Source: Clostridium sp. CAG:632 | GTDB lineage: Bacteria; Bacillota; Clostridia; Lachnospirales; Lachnospiraceae | Assembly: GCA_000431515.1 (NCBI GenBank) | Contig: HF991362.1 | Span: 7,115-46,056, forward strand | Reading direction: 5' to 3' | DNA: 38,942 nt | Shown: positions 16,751-25,328 of the stretch, piece after piece | Numbering within the stretch: the stretch's first letter is position 1 | Layout of the letters: each line of letters begins with the position of its first letter | Program-made: the position numbers and the translations under genes | Notes under the pieces: generated by a model | Told to the model about the DNA's origin: nothing | Database searches by the model: none | The model's input: only the letters and a program-made list of their open reading frames with translations

Positions 16751-17737
16751 CTATATCCGGCCTGTATACGGCAGAAATCCATGATGCTCCGTCAGTTCCG
16801 TTTCCTCAAATAAGCGATTCACCGCCGGAAGATATTCTGTGTACGTATTGGCCTTCCGGATTTTTTTCAGATACCTGTCAGGCTCCTCAAACACGGTTCC
16901 CCAATAATTCCATAATTCCTTTAGCTTAAACAGCGTATTCCGCTCTCCGAAATCAATGCTCCGGTATGCGTGAAGAACCTGATCATGCAGTTGCTTCAGC
17001 TCCTCCTTTTTCAGGTGCTTACCTCCTTGCAGCTCCCGGATCAGTGCCGGATTTGCAAGAAGTCCTCTGCCGATCATAACAGCACCGAAGCTGCCCTCCG
17101 GATATTGTTTTATCAATTCCTCATAGTCTTTTATAGAGAATACATTTCCATTATAACAAATGTCCATAGGCTCTGCCAATGCCTGCCGGAAGATTTTCTG
17201 ACGAGGCTCTCCCCGATAAAAGTCTTCCCGATACCGCGGATGAATAATCAGCTCCCGGATCGGAAACTGCCGAAAAATCGCCAGCAGCTCTCCGAAAGCT
17301 TCTTCTCCCTCCTCTGCCGACATTCCCAGTCTGGTCTTTATCGTAATATCCGCAGTCCATTCTTCCCGAAACACGGTCTCCAGAAATGTCAGCAGCTGTT
17401 CTCTGTTCTCCAGCATACCGGCACCCTTTCCCTTGGATACCACCGTCCCGGACGGACAGCCGAGATTTAAATTAATCTCCCGGTATCCTAATTCCTCCAA
17501 TGCACGACCGGCACGGATAAACCCATCTGCATGATTGGTCAGCACCTGTGGTACCAGCGGAATCCCGGTATTGTTCTCCGGCAACAGATCCCGTCGTTCC
17601 TTCGGCCCCAGTACCCGTTTCGTATTCGGCTGGATAAACGGTGCATAGACCTTATCCGCATCCGGAAATAGCTTCCATGCCTCTCTTCTGTAAATATATC
17701 CTGTAATTCCTTCCATCGGAGCAAAATAAAACCGCAT
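16751..17737 (-). CDS. dus: tRNA-dihydrouridine synthase
   Basis: A 328-residue FMN enzyme that reduces uridines in tRNA D-loops. The start at 17737 has AAAGGAG 5 bases upstream, and MRFYFAPMEGIT is the usual family beginning. Visible are the catalytic cysteine C94 in NLGCPSGTVVSKGKGAGML, a histidine-containing HPRYREDFYRG segment near residue 166, the FMN-contacting CYNGNVFS and GAVMIGRGLLANP. It belongs to the DusB/DusC-like group; the modified position cannot be told from sequence alone. It is upstream of egsA in the same direction. Confidence 0.93.
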   Translation of the reverse strand: MRFYFAPMEGITGYIYRREAWKLFPDADKVYAPFIQPNTKRVLGPKERRDLLPENNTGIPLVPQVLTNHADGFIRAGRALEELGYREINLNLGCPSGTVVSKGKGAGMLENREQLLTFLETVFREEWTADITIKTRLGMSAEEGEEAFGELLAIFRQFPIRELIIHPRYREDFYRGEPRQKIFRQALAEPMDICYNGNVFSIKDYEELIKQYPEGSFGAVMIGRGLLANPALIRELQGGKHLKKEELKQLHDQVLHAYRSIDFGERNTLFKLKELWNYWGTVFEEPDRYLKKIRKANTYTEYLPAVNRLFEETELTEHHGFLPYTGRI

Positions 17738-17801
17738 AATTCTCCTTTCATTCCTTCCGGCCTGTTCCACGTTCTGTTATCCTTTCTCGCTTCTTCTGCA
17801 C

Positions 17802-17832
17802 AATGGGAGAGAGCATTCTGCCCTCTCCCATT
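17802..17832. other. Hairpin between dus and the methyltransferase
   Basis: AATGGGAGAG (17802-17811) pairs with CTCTCCCATT (17823-17832) across an 11-nt loop. The stem is strong but lacks a U-tract on either side, so it may be a weak or Rho-assisted terminator of the methyltransferase gene or a processing site. Confidence 0.45.
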
Positions 17833-17858
17833 CGTATAACTCTCTGTGATTCTGCCGA

Positions 17859-18656
17859 TTATTCCTTTCTCAGAATATCCACGGTATGTGCTGCCGCTCC
17901 GATCAGATCCTGCCGCTCGCAGATTGATAGCTGATACCGCATGAATTCCTCAAAGGTCTCGTCATCCATTTCATTTAACATCTTTCGCATATAATTGGCC
18001 GGTCCATCCGGGGTTATGATCTGAACCCGCGTCAGTCCCACTGCCCTGTTATACCCGTCAATATCCTCCACCCGCACATAATCATACAGATTCTCCGGAT
18101 GGGATACACTGTGAAAATCCTCTGTCAGACGGTTCTGCTCCATACATTCTTTTATATGACCTTCCTTAAATGCATAGGTCAGCACACAATATTCATTCAT
18201 GCAATACGCAACCAGGATGATACCGCCCGGTTTCGTCACCCGCTTAGCCTCCGCAAGCGCCCGCACCTTATCCTCCTGTGTGAACAGATGATACATCGGC
18301 CCAAACAGCAGTGTCAGATCAAACTGATCCGACTCCAGCTTTTTCAGATTCAGAGCATTGCCCTGCATCGCCTTTACGGTACTCCCTTTCTTCTTTAAGA
18401 TTCCGAGGTTATACCGCACCAGTTCAACGGCTGTCACATCATATCCCTCGTCTGCCAGTGCCACGGAATACTTCCCGGTTCCGGCTCCGATATCCAGAAT
18501 GTGAATCGCCGAATTCGTATCACACTTTATCTGCTCCAGATACCGGTGGATATAATGCATGGAAGTCCGAAACTCTACCTGTCCGTATCGGGTATTCAGT
18601 CGTTTATCTTCATTAAATTTATTATAATACTGTTCGAGCTCTGTCATCTGCTTCAT
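17859..18656 (-). CDS. Class I SAM-dependent methyltransferase, substrate unknown
   Basis: A 265-residue protein. SAM-binding motif I is ILDIGAGTGKYS (53-64), followed by the acidic position in VTAVELV and the motif IV-like DQFDLTLLFGPMYHL. The later segment AKRVTKPGGIILVAY is the usual post-motif region. The fold resembles small-molecule or UbiE-like methyltransferases, but the acceptor cannot be identified. The ribosome site before the first ATG is weak, and a second ATG three codons in is possible. It follows the agcS stop by 72 bases, with a candidate terminator between them. Confidence 0.85.
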   Translation of the reverse strand: MKQMTELEQYYNKFNEDKRLNTRYGQVEFRTSMHYIHRYLEQIKCDTNSAIHILDIGAGTGKYSVALADEGYDVTAVELVRYNLGILKKKGSTVKAMQGNALNLKKLESDQFDLTLLFGPMYHLFTQEDKVRALAEAKRVTKPGGIILVAYCMNEYCVLTYAFKEGHIKECMEQNRLTEDFHSVSHPENLYDYVRVEDIDGYNRAVGLTRVQIITPDGPANYMRKMLNEMDDETFEEFMRYQLSICERQDLIGAAAHTVDILRKE

Positions 18657-18701
18657 GCGTCAATTCTCTTCTATCTCTTACTCTTATTCTTATTCATAAT
18701 A

Positions 18702-18720
18702 CCGGAGTTCCTCCCTCCGG
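18702..18720 (-). terminator. Possible terminator after agcS
   Basis: CCGGAG (18702-18707) pairs with CTCCGG (18715-18720) around a 7-nt loop. On the minus strand it is followed by TATTATGAAT, only partly T-rich. It lies 8 bases past the symporter stop. Confidence 0.4.
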
Positions 18721-18728
18721 CATCTGCC

Positions 18729-20228
18729 CTACTTGTTGGCTTCATAGGTCTTCAGCCGTTTGAAGAAATCCTTACTCTCTGCCACAACCACACCGCTCAA
18801 AGCAAAGATTGCGATCATGTTCGGGATGGCCATCAGTCCGTTAAAGATATCCGCAATGGTCCATACAGCTGCAACTGTCATGTAAGGTCCGATAAAGACT
18901 GCCAGAATGTACAGCCAGCGATATACCTTAATGATCTTCTGCTTCCCGTTGAACAGGTATTCCAGACAACGCTCGGAATAATAATCCCATCCAAGAATGG
19001 TTGTAAATGCAAAAAATACCAGACACAGCATCAGAATAAAGGAGGATACCTGTGATGGGAACGGAAGACCGTTATTAAATGCATAGGTGGTAACCTGTAC
19101 ACCTTCCAGTCCCTCTACCTGCCATGCGCTGGTCAGAACAATCGAAAGACCGGTCATGGTACATACAATGATCGTATCAATAAAGGTACCGGTCATAGAT
19201 ACCAGACCCTGTCGCACCGGTTCATTTGTCTTCGCTGCTGCCGCTGCGATCGGAGCAGAACCCAGACCAGACTCATTGGAGAAGATACCTCTTGCGATAC
19301 CCTTCTGCATTGCGATCAGCATCGTACCTACCGCACCACCGGTGATCGCCTTCGGATTAAATGCACCCTTTACGATCGTAACAACCGCTGCCGGAATTTC
19401 CTGTACATTACAGATCAGCAGAATAATGCAGAATACAATATAAATAATTGCCATAAACGGAACTACAGCCTGTGACACCTTGGAAATACGCTTTACGCCG
19501 CCAATCAGTACGGCTGCTACACAGACACTTAAGATCAGAGACGCAATGATAACCGTCCATGAATATGTACCGATTCCCGGAATTGTCAGTGTCCATGACA
19601 TATTCGGGTCAAAATAATTATTAACTGCGGAAGAGATACCGTTTACCTGAGAGAATGTACCGATACCAAACAGACCTACGCAAACGCCAAAGAATGCAAA
19701 AATCTTAGCCAGCCATTTCCACTTCGGGCCCATACCCTTCTCTATGTAATAGAATGGTCCGCCCAGTGCATGATGATTCTCGTCTACCTCGCGGTACTTA
19801 ACAGCCAGCAGGCCCTCGGCATACTTGGTTGCCATACCGAAAAACGCTGCTACCTCCATCCAAAACAACGCTCCCGGGCCTCCGGCTCCGATCGCCGTTG
19901 CAACACCTACGATGTTACCGGTTCCGATCGTTGCAGACAACGCAGTACATAATGCACCAAAGGATGATATCTCACCGTGTCCGTCATCTTCATTCTGAAC
20001 CATCCACTTTAATGCCAGTGGCAGTCTCCGTATCTGAAGAAGTCCCAGACGGATAGACAGATAAATACCTCCGGCCAGAATCAATACGATCAGAGGGATA
20101 CCCCATACCAATGTATCAATCTTATCCAACAGAGCATTAAACATTTTCCAGATCAAATCCAGAGTGCTATCTGCATGATACTTCGTGCTCATCTCACTTA
20201 TCCAAGTGCTCATCATTACTGCATTCAT
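18729..20228 (-). CDS. agcS: Alanine/glycine:Na+ symporter (AgcS/AlsT family)
   Basis: A 499-residue multi-pass membrane transporter with about eleven hydrophobic segments. Family signatures are GALCTALSATIGTGNIVGVATAIGAGGPGALFWM, read in two overlapping stretches near residues 90-125, then NESGLGSAPIAAAAAKTNEPVRQGL, and the late FTTILGWDYYSERCLEYL. These match the sodium:alanine symporter family, which imports alanine or glycine with sodium. Substrate preference is not readable. The start at 20228 has AAGGAG 9 bases upstream. It is transcribed away from the DUF2975/XRE pair, with promoters of both inside one 257-base gap. Confidence 0.95.
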   Translation of the reverse strand: MNAVMMSTWISEMSTKYHADSTLDLIWKMFNALLDKIDTLVWGIPLIVLILAGGIYLSIRLGLLQIRRLPLALKWMVQNEDDGHGEISSFGALCTALSATIGTGNIVGVATAIGAGGPGALFWMEVAAFFGMATKYAEGLLAVKYREVDENHHALGGPFYYIEKGMGPKWKWLAKIFAFFGVCVGLFGIGTFSQVNGISSAVNNYFDPNMSWTLTIPGIGTYSWTVIIASLILSVCVAAVLIGGVKRISKVSQAVVPFMAIIYIVFCIILLICNVQEIPAAVVTIVKGAFNPKAITGGAVGTMLIAMQKGIARGIFSNESGLGSAPIAAAAAKTNEPVRQGLVSMTGTFIDTIIVCTMTGLSIVLTSAWQVEGLEGVQVTTYAFNNGLPFPSQVSSFILMLCLVFFAFTTILGWDYYSERCLEYLFNGKQKIIKVYRWLYILAVFIGPYMTVAAVWTIADIFNGLMAIPNMIAIFALSGVVVAESKDFFKRLKTYEANK

Positions 20229-20292
20229 TCTCTTTACTCCTTAGTTATTATTTATCGCTTCGTCCATATATAATCCTGCATATCTGATCACT

Positions 20293-20307
20293 ACATATTA
20301 AATATGT
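20293..20307. promoter_or_regulatory. Palindrome in the agcS leader
   Basis: ACATATT-A-AATATGT is a perfect 7-bp inverted repeat around one base. It lies 19 bases downstream of the agcS -10 on the minus strand, so a bound protein could block early transcription. No regulator is known. Confidence 0.35.
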
Positions 20308-20325
20308 TTAAATTACGACTAAATA

Positions 20326-20354
20326 AGGCTAGCATACCGAAAGAAAATTGTCAA
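20326..20354 (-). promoter_or_regulatory. Sigma-A promoter of agcS
   Basis: A perfect TTGACA (20349-20354) lies 17 bases from TAGCCT (20326-20331), which is preceded by TGC as in extended -10 promoters. It predicts a leader of about 90 bases. Confidence 0.6.
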
Positions 20355-20373
20355 CAAAAAGCACTATTTTATC

Positions 20374-20437
20374 GTTTATCATTAAAAAATCGTTGACAAA
20401 CAATAATTGACCTGTTATAGTTCATTTAACGATAAAC
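20374..20437. promoter_or_regulatory. Inverted repeat flanking the DUF2975/XRE promoter
   Basis: GTTTATCATTAAA (20374-20386) and TTTAACGATAAAC (20425-20437) form a 13-bp inverted repeat with one mismatch. One arm lies upstream of the -35, the other over the transcription start. This is the layout of a repressor operator pair. The XRE regulator encoded at 21250-21489 is the natural candidate, by autoregulation. Confidence 0.55.
20393..20421 (+). promoter_or_regulatory. Sigma-A promoter of the DUF2975/XRE pair
   Basis: A perfect TTGACA (20393-20398) and TATAGT (20416-20421) with a 17-base spacer. The start codon is 65 bases downstream, preceded by GGGAGGAGGAG. Confidence 0.8.
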
Positions 20438-20485
20438 ATTAAATATTTATTCTTTAGCGATTTTTATCCGGGAGGAGGAGTTTTT

Positions 20486-21226
20486 ATGAAAGAAGATGCT
20501 ATCAAACGCATCCATACCATCGGCCGCGTTGGTGTTATTATTACAAATATTTACAAAGTCCTGATTATCGTCCTTATGTTGATCATTCTGGTCGGAACCA
20601 TTGGACTGTTTATGATTCCAAAGGATCTGCTGACCCTGCAGTTCGATTCCACCGTCAATCTTCAGATCGATCCGAGTGCGGTTCCGGGGGATTCATCCGA
20701 TGCGACTGTGAAGAATAATCTGATATCTCTGAGCAGTCTTTTCGAAGCAGGCAGTCTGTTCCTGGTTTATGCTGACGGAACTACTATCCCGATCACCGTC
20801 TCCACGCTTGACACCACTCAATATGAGGATGGTATGCATCTGGATGTCCGGACCACAACTCCGCAGACCCGCACCCTGACTATGCAGGATCTGGCATGGC
20901 TGCTGGTTGCTGTATTACTCTATCTGGTCATGTCGCTGGTAACGGTCTGCTTTATCGGAAGCCTGTGCTCCGCAGTGCGTTACTGCGACTCTCCGTTTGA
21001 TACCACGATCATCCGGCGAATGACAAGCTTTGCATTTTCCCTGATTCCATGGGTATTCCTGTCCTCTTTGGTCAATTCTGTCAGCAATTCGATCACCACC
21101 GGCGGCCCCCATGTCAGTCTCAGCATCAATGTCAGTATGATCCTAATCATTCTGGTTATCTTTGCTTTGACCCTTATCTTTAAATACGGTGCAGTCCTGC
21201 AGCAGGAATCCGATGAGACATTATAG
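20486..21226 (+). CDS. DUF2975-like membrane protein
   Basis: A 246-residue protein with four likely membrane helices (about 20-46, 138-162, 183-203 and 212-238). A roughly 90-residue extracytoplasmic loop between helices 1 and 2 is Thr/Asp-rich. The pattern of a DUF2975-type membrane protein followed at once by a small XRE regulator is common in Firmicutes and suggests a membrane-signal/regulator pair. The molecular function is not established. A strong GGAGGAGGAG site precedes the ATG. The XRE gene begins 23 bases after its stop. Confidence 0.75.
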   Translation: MKEDAIKRIHTIGRVGVIITNIYKVLIIVLMLIILVGTIGLFMIPKDLLTLQFDSTVNLQIDPSAVPGDSSDATVKNNLISLSSLFEAGSLFLVYADGTTIPITVSTLDTTQYEDGMHLDVRTTTPQTRTLTMQDLAWLLVAVLLYLVMSLVTVCFIGSLCSAVRYCDSPFDTTIIRRMTSFAFSLIPWVFLSSLVNSVSNSITTGGPHVSLSINVSMILIILVIFALTLIFKYGAVLQQESDETL

Positions 21227-21249
21227 GCAGACAAGGAGGTGCAATCATT

Positions 21250-21489
21250 ATGGGAAAGATTATATTACGATTAGACCGGGTCATGGCAGACCGCAAGATG
21301 AGTCTGAACGAGCTCTCTGAACGGGTCGGTGTATCCAATGTCAATCTCTCAAAAATGAAGACCGGCAAGATCAGTGCGATCCGCTTCTCCACCTTGGAAG
21401 CAATCTGTGAGGTACTTCACTGCCAGCCGGGTGATATTCTGGAATACGCACCGGATGAGCCGGATACGCCAGACACTCCGGCCACCTGA
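21250..21489 (+). CDS. Small XRE-family regulator (YozG-like)
   Basis: A 79-residue protein that is almost entirely one helix-turn-helix domain: LDRVMADRKMSLNELSERVG, then VSNVNLSKMKTGKISAIRFSTLEAICEVL and CQPGDILEY. This is the short Cro-like (HTH_26) form usually paired with DUF2975 proteins. The C-terminus is a Pro/Asp/Thr-rich tail (PDTPDTPAT). It is co-transcribed with the membrane protein before it. It probably binds the inverted repeat around its own promoter, which is inferred. Confidence 0.88.
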   Translation: MGKIILRLDRVMADRKMSLNELSERVGVSNVNLSKMKTGKISAIRFSTLEAICEVLHCQPGDILEYAPDEPDTPDTPAT

Positions 21490-21553
21490 TTCTTTCGGCA
21501 TCCTTTCAAAGTTCTGAACGTTTCAGCTGTTAGTTTACGGTTTCTTGACAATT

Positions 21554-21574
21554 CCGGGAAATCACTTCTCCCGG
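21554..21574. promoter_or_regulatory. Inverted repeat overlapping the -35 region of the ABC exporter promoter
   Basis: CCGGGA (21554-21559) and TCCCGG (21569-21574) are separated by 9 bases. The right arm overlaps the place where a -35 would fall for the TATACT at 21589. It may be an activator or repressor site. Confidence 0.4.
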
Positions 21575-21588
21575 CGAAACAATTCCTA

Positions 21589-21594
21589 TATACT
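21589..21594 (+). promoter_or_regulatory. Candidate -10 of the ABC exporter operon
   Basis: TATACT is a good -10, but the matching -35 position (21566-21571) reads TTCTCC, three of six. The promoter probably needs an activator. Confidence 0.45.
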
Positions 21595-21595
21595 T

Positions 21596-21620
21596 GTGTG
21601 GTGTGCTTTGGCACCCACAC
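21596..21620 (+). other. Hairpin in the ABC exporter leader
   Basis: GTGTGG (21596-21601) pairs with CCACAC (21615-21620), and GTGC/GCAC continue the stem after a bulged T, closing a 4-nt loop. It lies just before AAGGAGG and may act as a weak attenuator or RNA-stability element. Confidence 0.4.
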
Positions 21621-21648
21621 CATTATTATTTAAGAAGGAGGATCATCT

Positions 21649-22353
21649 ATGGATTCACTGATACATATTGAAGATATTATGAAAATCTATAATCCGGGCG
21701 AAAACGAAGTCCGTGCTTTAGATCATGTGTCCTTAGACATTCAGCCCGGCGAATTCGTCGCCATCATCGGTCAGTCCGGCTCCGGCAAATCTACATTAAT
21801 GAATATGCTTGGTTGTCTGGACGTTCCGACCTCCGGCACCTACATTCTGTCCGGAGAGGATGTGTCTCATCTGACGGACGATCAGCTGTCTGACATCCGA
21901 AATCGGCAGATTGGATTTATCTTTCAGGGGTTTAACCTGATTTCCAATCTGACTGCTCTGGAAAACGTAGAGCTGCCACTGATTTACCGCGGTATGCCGG
22001 CAAAGGAGCGTCGGGAATGCTCGGAGGAGGCACTCCGCATGGTCGGCCTGGAGCATCGAATGGATCACAAGCCATCCGAGATGAGCGGTGGTCAGCAACA
22101 GAGGGTTGCGATCGCTCGAGCCATTGCCGCCAAGCCTCCAGTCATTCTGGCTGATGAGCCGACCGGAAATCTGGATTCCGCATCTACGAAGGAGATCATG
22201 AAGATTCTCCATAATCTTCACGAAAGCGGACGGACGGTGATCCTGATCACCCACGATGACCAGATTGCCGCAAATGCCAAACGAGTTGTCCGCATTATGG
22301 ACGGACGCATTGAATCTGATTTCACACGGGATCTACCGGAGTCTGAAACCTGA
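21649..22353 (+). CDS. ABC exporter ATPase (MacB/YknY/LolD type)
   Basis: A 234-residue ATP-binding subunit. Walker A is GQSGSGKST (41-49), the Q-loop is Q93, the signature is MSGGQ (145-149), Walker B ends in D169-E170, and the H-loop lies in ITHDDQ. Segments such as MLGCLDVPTSGTYILSGEDV and FIFQGFNLI are typical of the MacB/LolD/YknY group, whose partners are FtsX-like permeases. It is the first gene of a three-gene plus-strand operon with an adaptor and a permease, so it should power export of a peptide or small molecule. AAGGAGG precedes the ATG. Confidence 0.93.
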   Translation: MDSLIHIEDIMKIYNPGENEVRALDHVSLDIQPGEFVAIIGQSGSGKSTLMNMLGCLDVPTSGTYILSGEDVSHLTDDQLSDIRNRQIGFIFQGFNLISNLTALENVELPLIYRGMPAKERRECSEEALRMVGLEHRMDHKPSEMSGGQQQRVAIARAIAAKPPVILADEPTGNLDSASTKEIMKILHNLHESGRTVILITHDDQIAANAKRVVRIMDGRIESDFTRDLPESET

Positions 22354-22388
22354 TTCATATAAATATATCAAAAACAGGAGGAGCTTTT

Positions 22389-23963
22389 ATGTCTACTACT
22401 ACCAAAAAGAAATCCGGCAAGAAATCGGTTTTCATTATCATCGGCATCGTCCTTGCGGTATTTATTATCGCAATCATCGGTATCAGTGCCGTATTAAATA
22501 ATCTGATCAAGAATGCCGGTCTGACCGTGGACGCCACACATCCGGTCTATCAGGATATTTCTTCGGATGTTACTACCAGCGGCACCATATCCAGTGCCAA
22601 TATCACTACCTACACCGGTGCGATCAATGCAACGATCAATGATGTCAACATCAAGCCGGGTCAGACTATTAAGAAGGGCGACCTGCTGTTGACCTACGAT
22701 ACCGCCAGTCTGGAGGATCAGTATAACGAGGCCTCTTTAACCGCCCGTTCCAGCCGGCTGACCAATCAGGCCACCGTGGATGCCTCTAATAAAACCAGTG
22801 CAGACATCACACAGGCCCAGCAGAAGGCGGACTCCTTAAAGAGTCAGATTGCAGCCATTCAGGCAGAGATCACCAATCTCCGGAACACAGATACCGGAGA
22901 GGATCCGAATCAGGATCTGACGGCTTCCCTTGCCGAGAAACGTACTCGTCTCGATGCTGTTCTTAATGAAATCCAAACGATTCTGGATACCAAGCCGGCT
23001 GCAGAGGACTTAGCCAAGAACCAGGACTATATTAATAAATGTAATGAACGTGACACTCTGACCGCTTCCATCGCCAATCTGGAAGCAATCTTAAAAACAT
23101 TACCGGATAACAGCACTTCTATTATGGCTGCCATCGAGGCAAAGAATGCAGAATTATCCGATCTGCAGACCCAGTTATCCCAACAGGAAGCAACCATTGA
23201 CAGTGCACAGGCAGGCTTGCTGACCTCTACCCAGAAGGAGCAGATCAATGTATCCAATCAGCTGGCGAATATGCAGGTTGAGGCTGCTGCCACCTCCTTA
23301 GAGGAAGGCCGGCAGGGAATCGTGGCGGAACAGGATGGAATCATTACCTCGGTAGAGGTTACCAAGGGCAGTGCTACGGCCACCGGTACCCCGCTCTTTA
23401 CCATTGCGGATGACTCTCAGATGAAGGTTACGGTTCCTCTTTCCAAGAAAGATCTCGCCTCCGTTGCTCTGAATCAGAAGGCTACTATTACCGTTCTCGA
23501 CCACACCTACGAGGGCACCGTTACTTACATCAGCCGCATTGCAACCACCGGTGCAAACGGCGCTACGAATATTGACGCAGAAGTTACCATTTCCAATCCG
23601 GATGAGCATCTGGTGCTTGGTCTGGACGCTAAGGTAGTCATTCATACTGCTTCTGTCACAAATGTATTAAGTATTCCGAACCTTGCAGTTAACGTTGATA
23701 CGACCGGCTCCTTTGTCTATGCCGTAGACAACGGAATCGTTACAAAGAAATACATCGAAACCGGTGTCAGTGATGTGAATAACTGCCAGATTCTTTCCGG
23801 CCTTACCACAGATGACATCGTCATCACAAACGTATCTGCCGGCATTGAGGAGGGACTTCCGGCTATTCCGAATATCGCCGATCCGGCAGAGTCAGATGCT
23901 GCCACCCCAGCCAATTCCGATGCAAAACCGGATGCTTCATCCGATGACAACCGGTCAAACTAG
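22389..23963 (+). CDS. HlyD/YknX-like membrane fusion protein
   Basis: A 524-residue protein. A Lys-rich N-terminus precedes one membrane helix (about 14-38). A biotinyl-lipoyl half-motif (VNIKPGQTIKKGDLLLTYD) follows, then a coiled-coil hairpin about 150 residues long rich in Ala, Gln, Asn and Lys. The second lipoyl half is GIVAEQDGIITSVEVTKGS. Beta-barrel segments and an Asp/Ala/Ser-rich disordered tail complete it. This is the MFP architecture of YknX in Gram-positives, which links an ATPase and permease to the wall side. It is longer than typical YknX (about 380) because of the coiled coil and tail. Confidence 0.88.
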   Translation: MSTTTKKKSGKKSVFIIIGIVLAVFIIAIIGISAVLNNLIKNAGLTVDATHPVYQDISSDVTTSGTISSANITTYTGAINATINDVNIKPGQTIKKGDLLLTYDTASLEDQYNEASLTARSSRLTNQATVDASNKTSADITQAQQKADSLKSQIAAIQAEITNLRNTDTGEDPNQDLTASLAEKRTRLDAVLNEIQTILDTKPAAEDLAKNQDYINKCNERDTLTASIANLEAILKTLPDNSTSIMAAIEAKNAELSDLQTQLSQQEATIDSAQAGLLTSTQKEQINVSNQLANMQVEAAATSLEEGRQGIVAEQDGIITSVEVTKGSATATGTPLFTIADDSQMKVTVPLSKKDLASVALNQKATITVLDHTYEGTVTYISRIATTGANGATNIDAEVTISNPDEHLVLGLDAKVVIHTASVTNVLSIPNLAVNVDTTGSFVYAVDNGIVTKKYIETGVSDVNNCQILSGLTTDDIVITNVSAGIEEGLPAIPNIADPAESDAATPANSDAKPDASSDDNRSN

Positions 23964-23981
23964 TTCAGGAGGGACTTTCAT

Positions 23982-25217
23982 ATGTCGCAATTATATGAAT
24001 ATATAAAAATGGCATTTTTCAATATACTTTCCAACAAAGTCCGCTCGCTTCTGACCATGCTCGGAATCATTATCGGTATCTCATCCGTGATCCTCATTAT
24101 GTCACTGGGTAACGGAGCCAAAAATATGATCACCGGGCAGTTAAACAATATCGGCGGCGGTCAGGTGGCTATTATGTCCATGGATGAGGAGAATCTGATC
24201 TCACTGGATGATCTGGAGTATTTAAAGGAAAATGTAGACGGAATCCGGACTTATTTATACAGCCAGAGCCTGAATGGCAGTATTTCTACCCAGAAGGGAG
24301 AATTCACTACTACCGTTTATGGCTGTAATCCGGATAACTATTTATTTGAGCAATATTACACATTAAGTAAAGGACATTATTTCACGGAAGATGATTATGC
24401 CGCCGGGAAAATGACCTGCTACCTTTCCGAAAAGGAAGCCATCCGGCTGTTCGGAAACACGGACGTAATCGGTATGCCGGTCACGGTCACGGTAGGCGGA
24501 AGAATTCTGGAATATACGATTGTGGGACTGACCGGTGAGGCAGAGAATACATCTCTGATCTCCTTCGATTATGAAGATTCTCCGATTTTTCTGAATGTTC
24601 CGCTGACCTCGCTTGAGAATTCCCTGGGTCTGGATCTTTCCGAGGACAATATGTCGGCAAACATTCTGCTGGCAGATGATGCGGATTCCAAGACGGTCTG
24701 CAACGAAGCGATCAACATTCTGGAATCCCGGCACAATTGCAAGGGCGAGGATGCATATATGATCCAGAGCTTCAGCGATTCTATGGCAACCATTAATACG
24801 GTTATTAATACCATTACACTCTTTATTGCATTAGTGGCCGCCATCTCCCTGTTAGTCGGCGGTGTCGGTGTCATGAACATCATGCTGGTATCCGTTACGG
24901 AGCGGACGCGGGAAATCGGGATCCGGAAAGCCCTCGGAGCCAGAACCGGTTCCATTATGTTACAGTTCCTGTCGGAATCCGCAATCATTACCATGCTGGG
25001 TGGAATTCTGGGTATCTTGTTTGGAATCGGAGGAGCATTCCTGATTTCCGGTGTCGTAAAAATTGCCGCACCAACCTATGCGTTTACTCCTTCCATAAGC
25101 TTCGGTGCCATCCTCTTAGCGACACTCTTTTCATCCGTTGTCGGTATCTTCTTCGGAATCTATCCGGCCAGAAAAGCAGCGAAGCTAAGTCCGATCGAGG
25201 CCCTGCGGCGGATGTAA
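23982..25217 (+). CDS. MacB/YknZ-like ABC transporter permease
   Basis: A 411-residue protein with four membrane helices. Helix 1 (about 20-42) lies in the family segment LLTMLGIIIGISSVILIMSLG. A MacB-type extracytoplasmic domain (about 45-265) follows. Helix 2 (about 272-298), in SLLVGGVGVMNIMLVSVTERTREIGIRKALGAR, opens the FtsX-like domain, and helices 3 and 4 follow before the end YPARKAAKLSPIEALRRM. All signatures of the MacB permease group are present. With the two preceding genes it forms a YknXYZ-like exporter. In Bacillus YknXYZ protects against the SdpC toxin; the substrate here is unknown. Confidence 0.93.
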   Translation: MSQLYEYIKMAFFNILSNKVRSLLTMLGIIIGISSVILIMSLGNGAKNMITGQLNNIGGGQVAIMSMDEENLISLDDLEYLKENVDGIRTYLYSQSLNGSISTQKGEFTTTVYGCNPDNYLFEQYYTLSKGHYFTEDDYAAGKMTCYLSEKEAIRLFGNTDVIGMPVTVTVGGRILEYTIVGLTGEAENTSLISFDYEDSPIFLNVPLTSLENSLGLDLSEDNMSANILLADDADSKTVCNEAINILESRHNCKGEDAYMIQSFSDSMATINTVINTITLFIALVAAISLLVGGVGVMNIMLVSVTERTREIGIRKALGARTGSIMLQFLSESAIITMLGGILGILFGIGGAFLISGVVKIAAPTYAFTPSISFGAILLATLFSSVVGIFFGIYPARKAAKLSPIEALRRM

Positions 25218-25271
25218 CGGGACTGTCTATTACAGAAAAGAAGTTATTCAAGTCTGCTATTGCACATGACG

Positions 25272-25318
25272 AAAACAGGCAATGCCGTATTTTATAAATG
25301 TCCGGCATTGCCTGTTTT
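25272..25318. terminator. Bidirectional terminator between the exporter and nitroreductase genes
   Basis: A perfect 16-bp stem (25272-25287 with 25303-25318), core CAGGCAATGCCG, with A4 on one side and T4 on the other and a 15-nt AT-rich loop. It lies between two convergent genes and serves both. Confidence 0.85.
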
Positions 25319-25328
25319 AATATCATAT

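Noticed and set aside
20229..20348. Glycine riboswitch before the alanine/glycine symporter
   Set aside because: No tandem glycine aptamer pattern could be recognised in the agcS leader of about 90 bases.
21545..21550. Perfect TTGACA taken as the -35 of the ABC exporter promoter
   Set aside because: No -10 lies 15-19 bases downstream; the good TATACT is 38 bases away.
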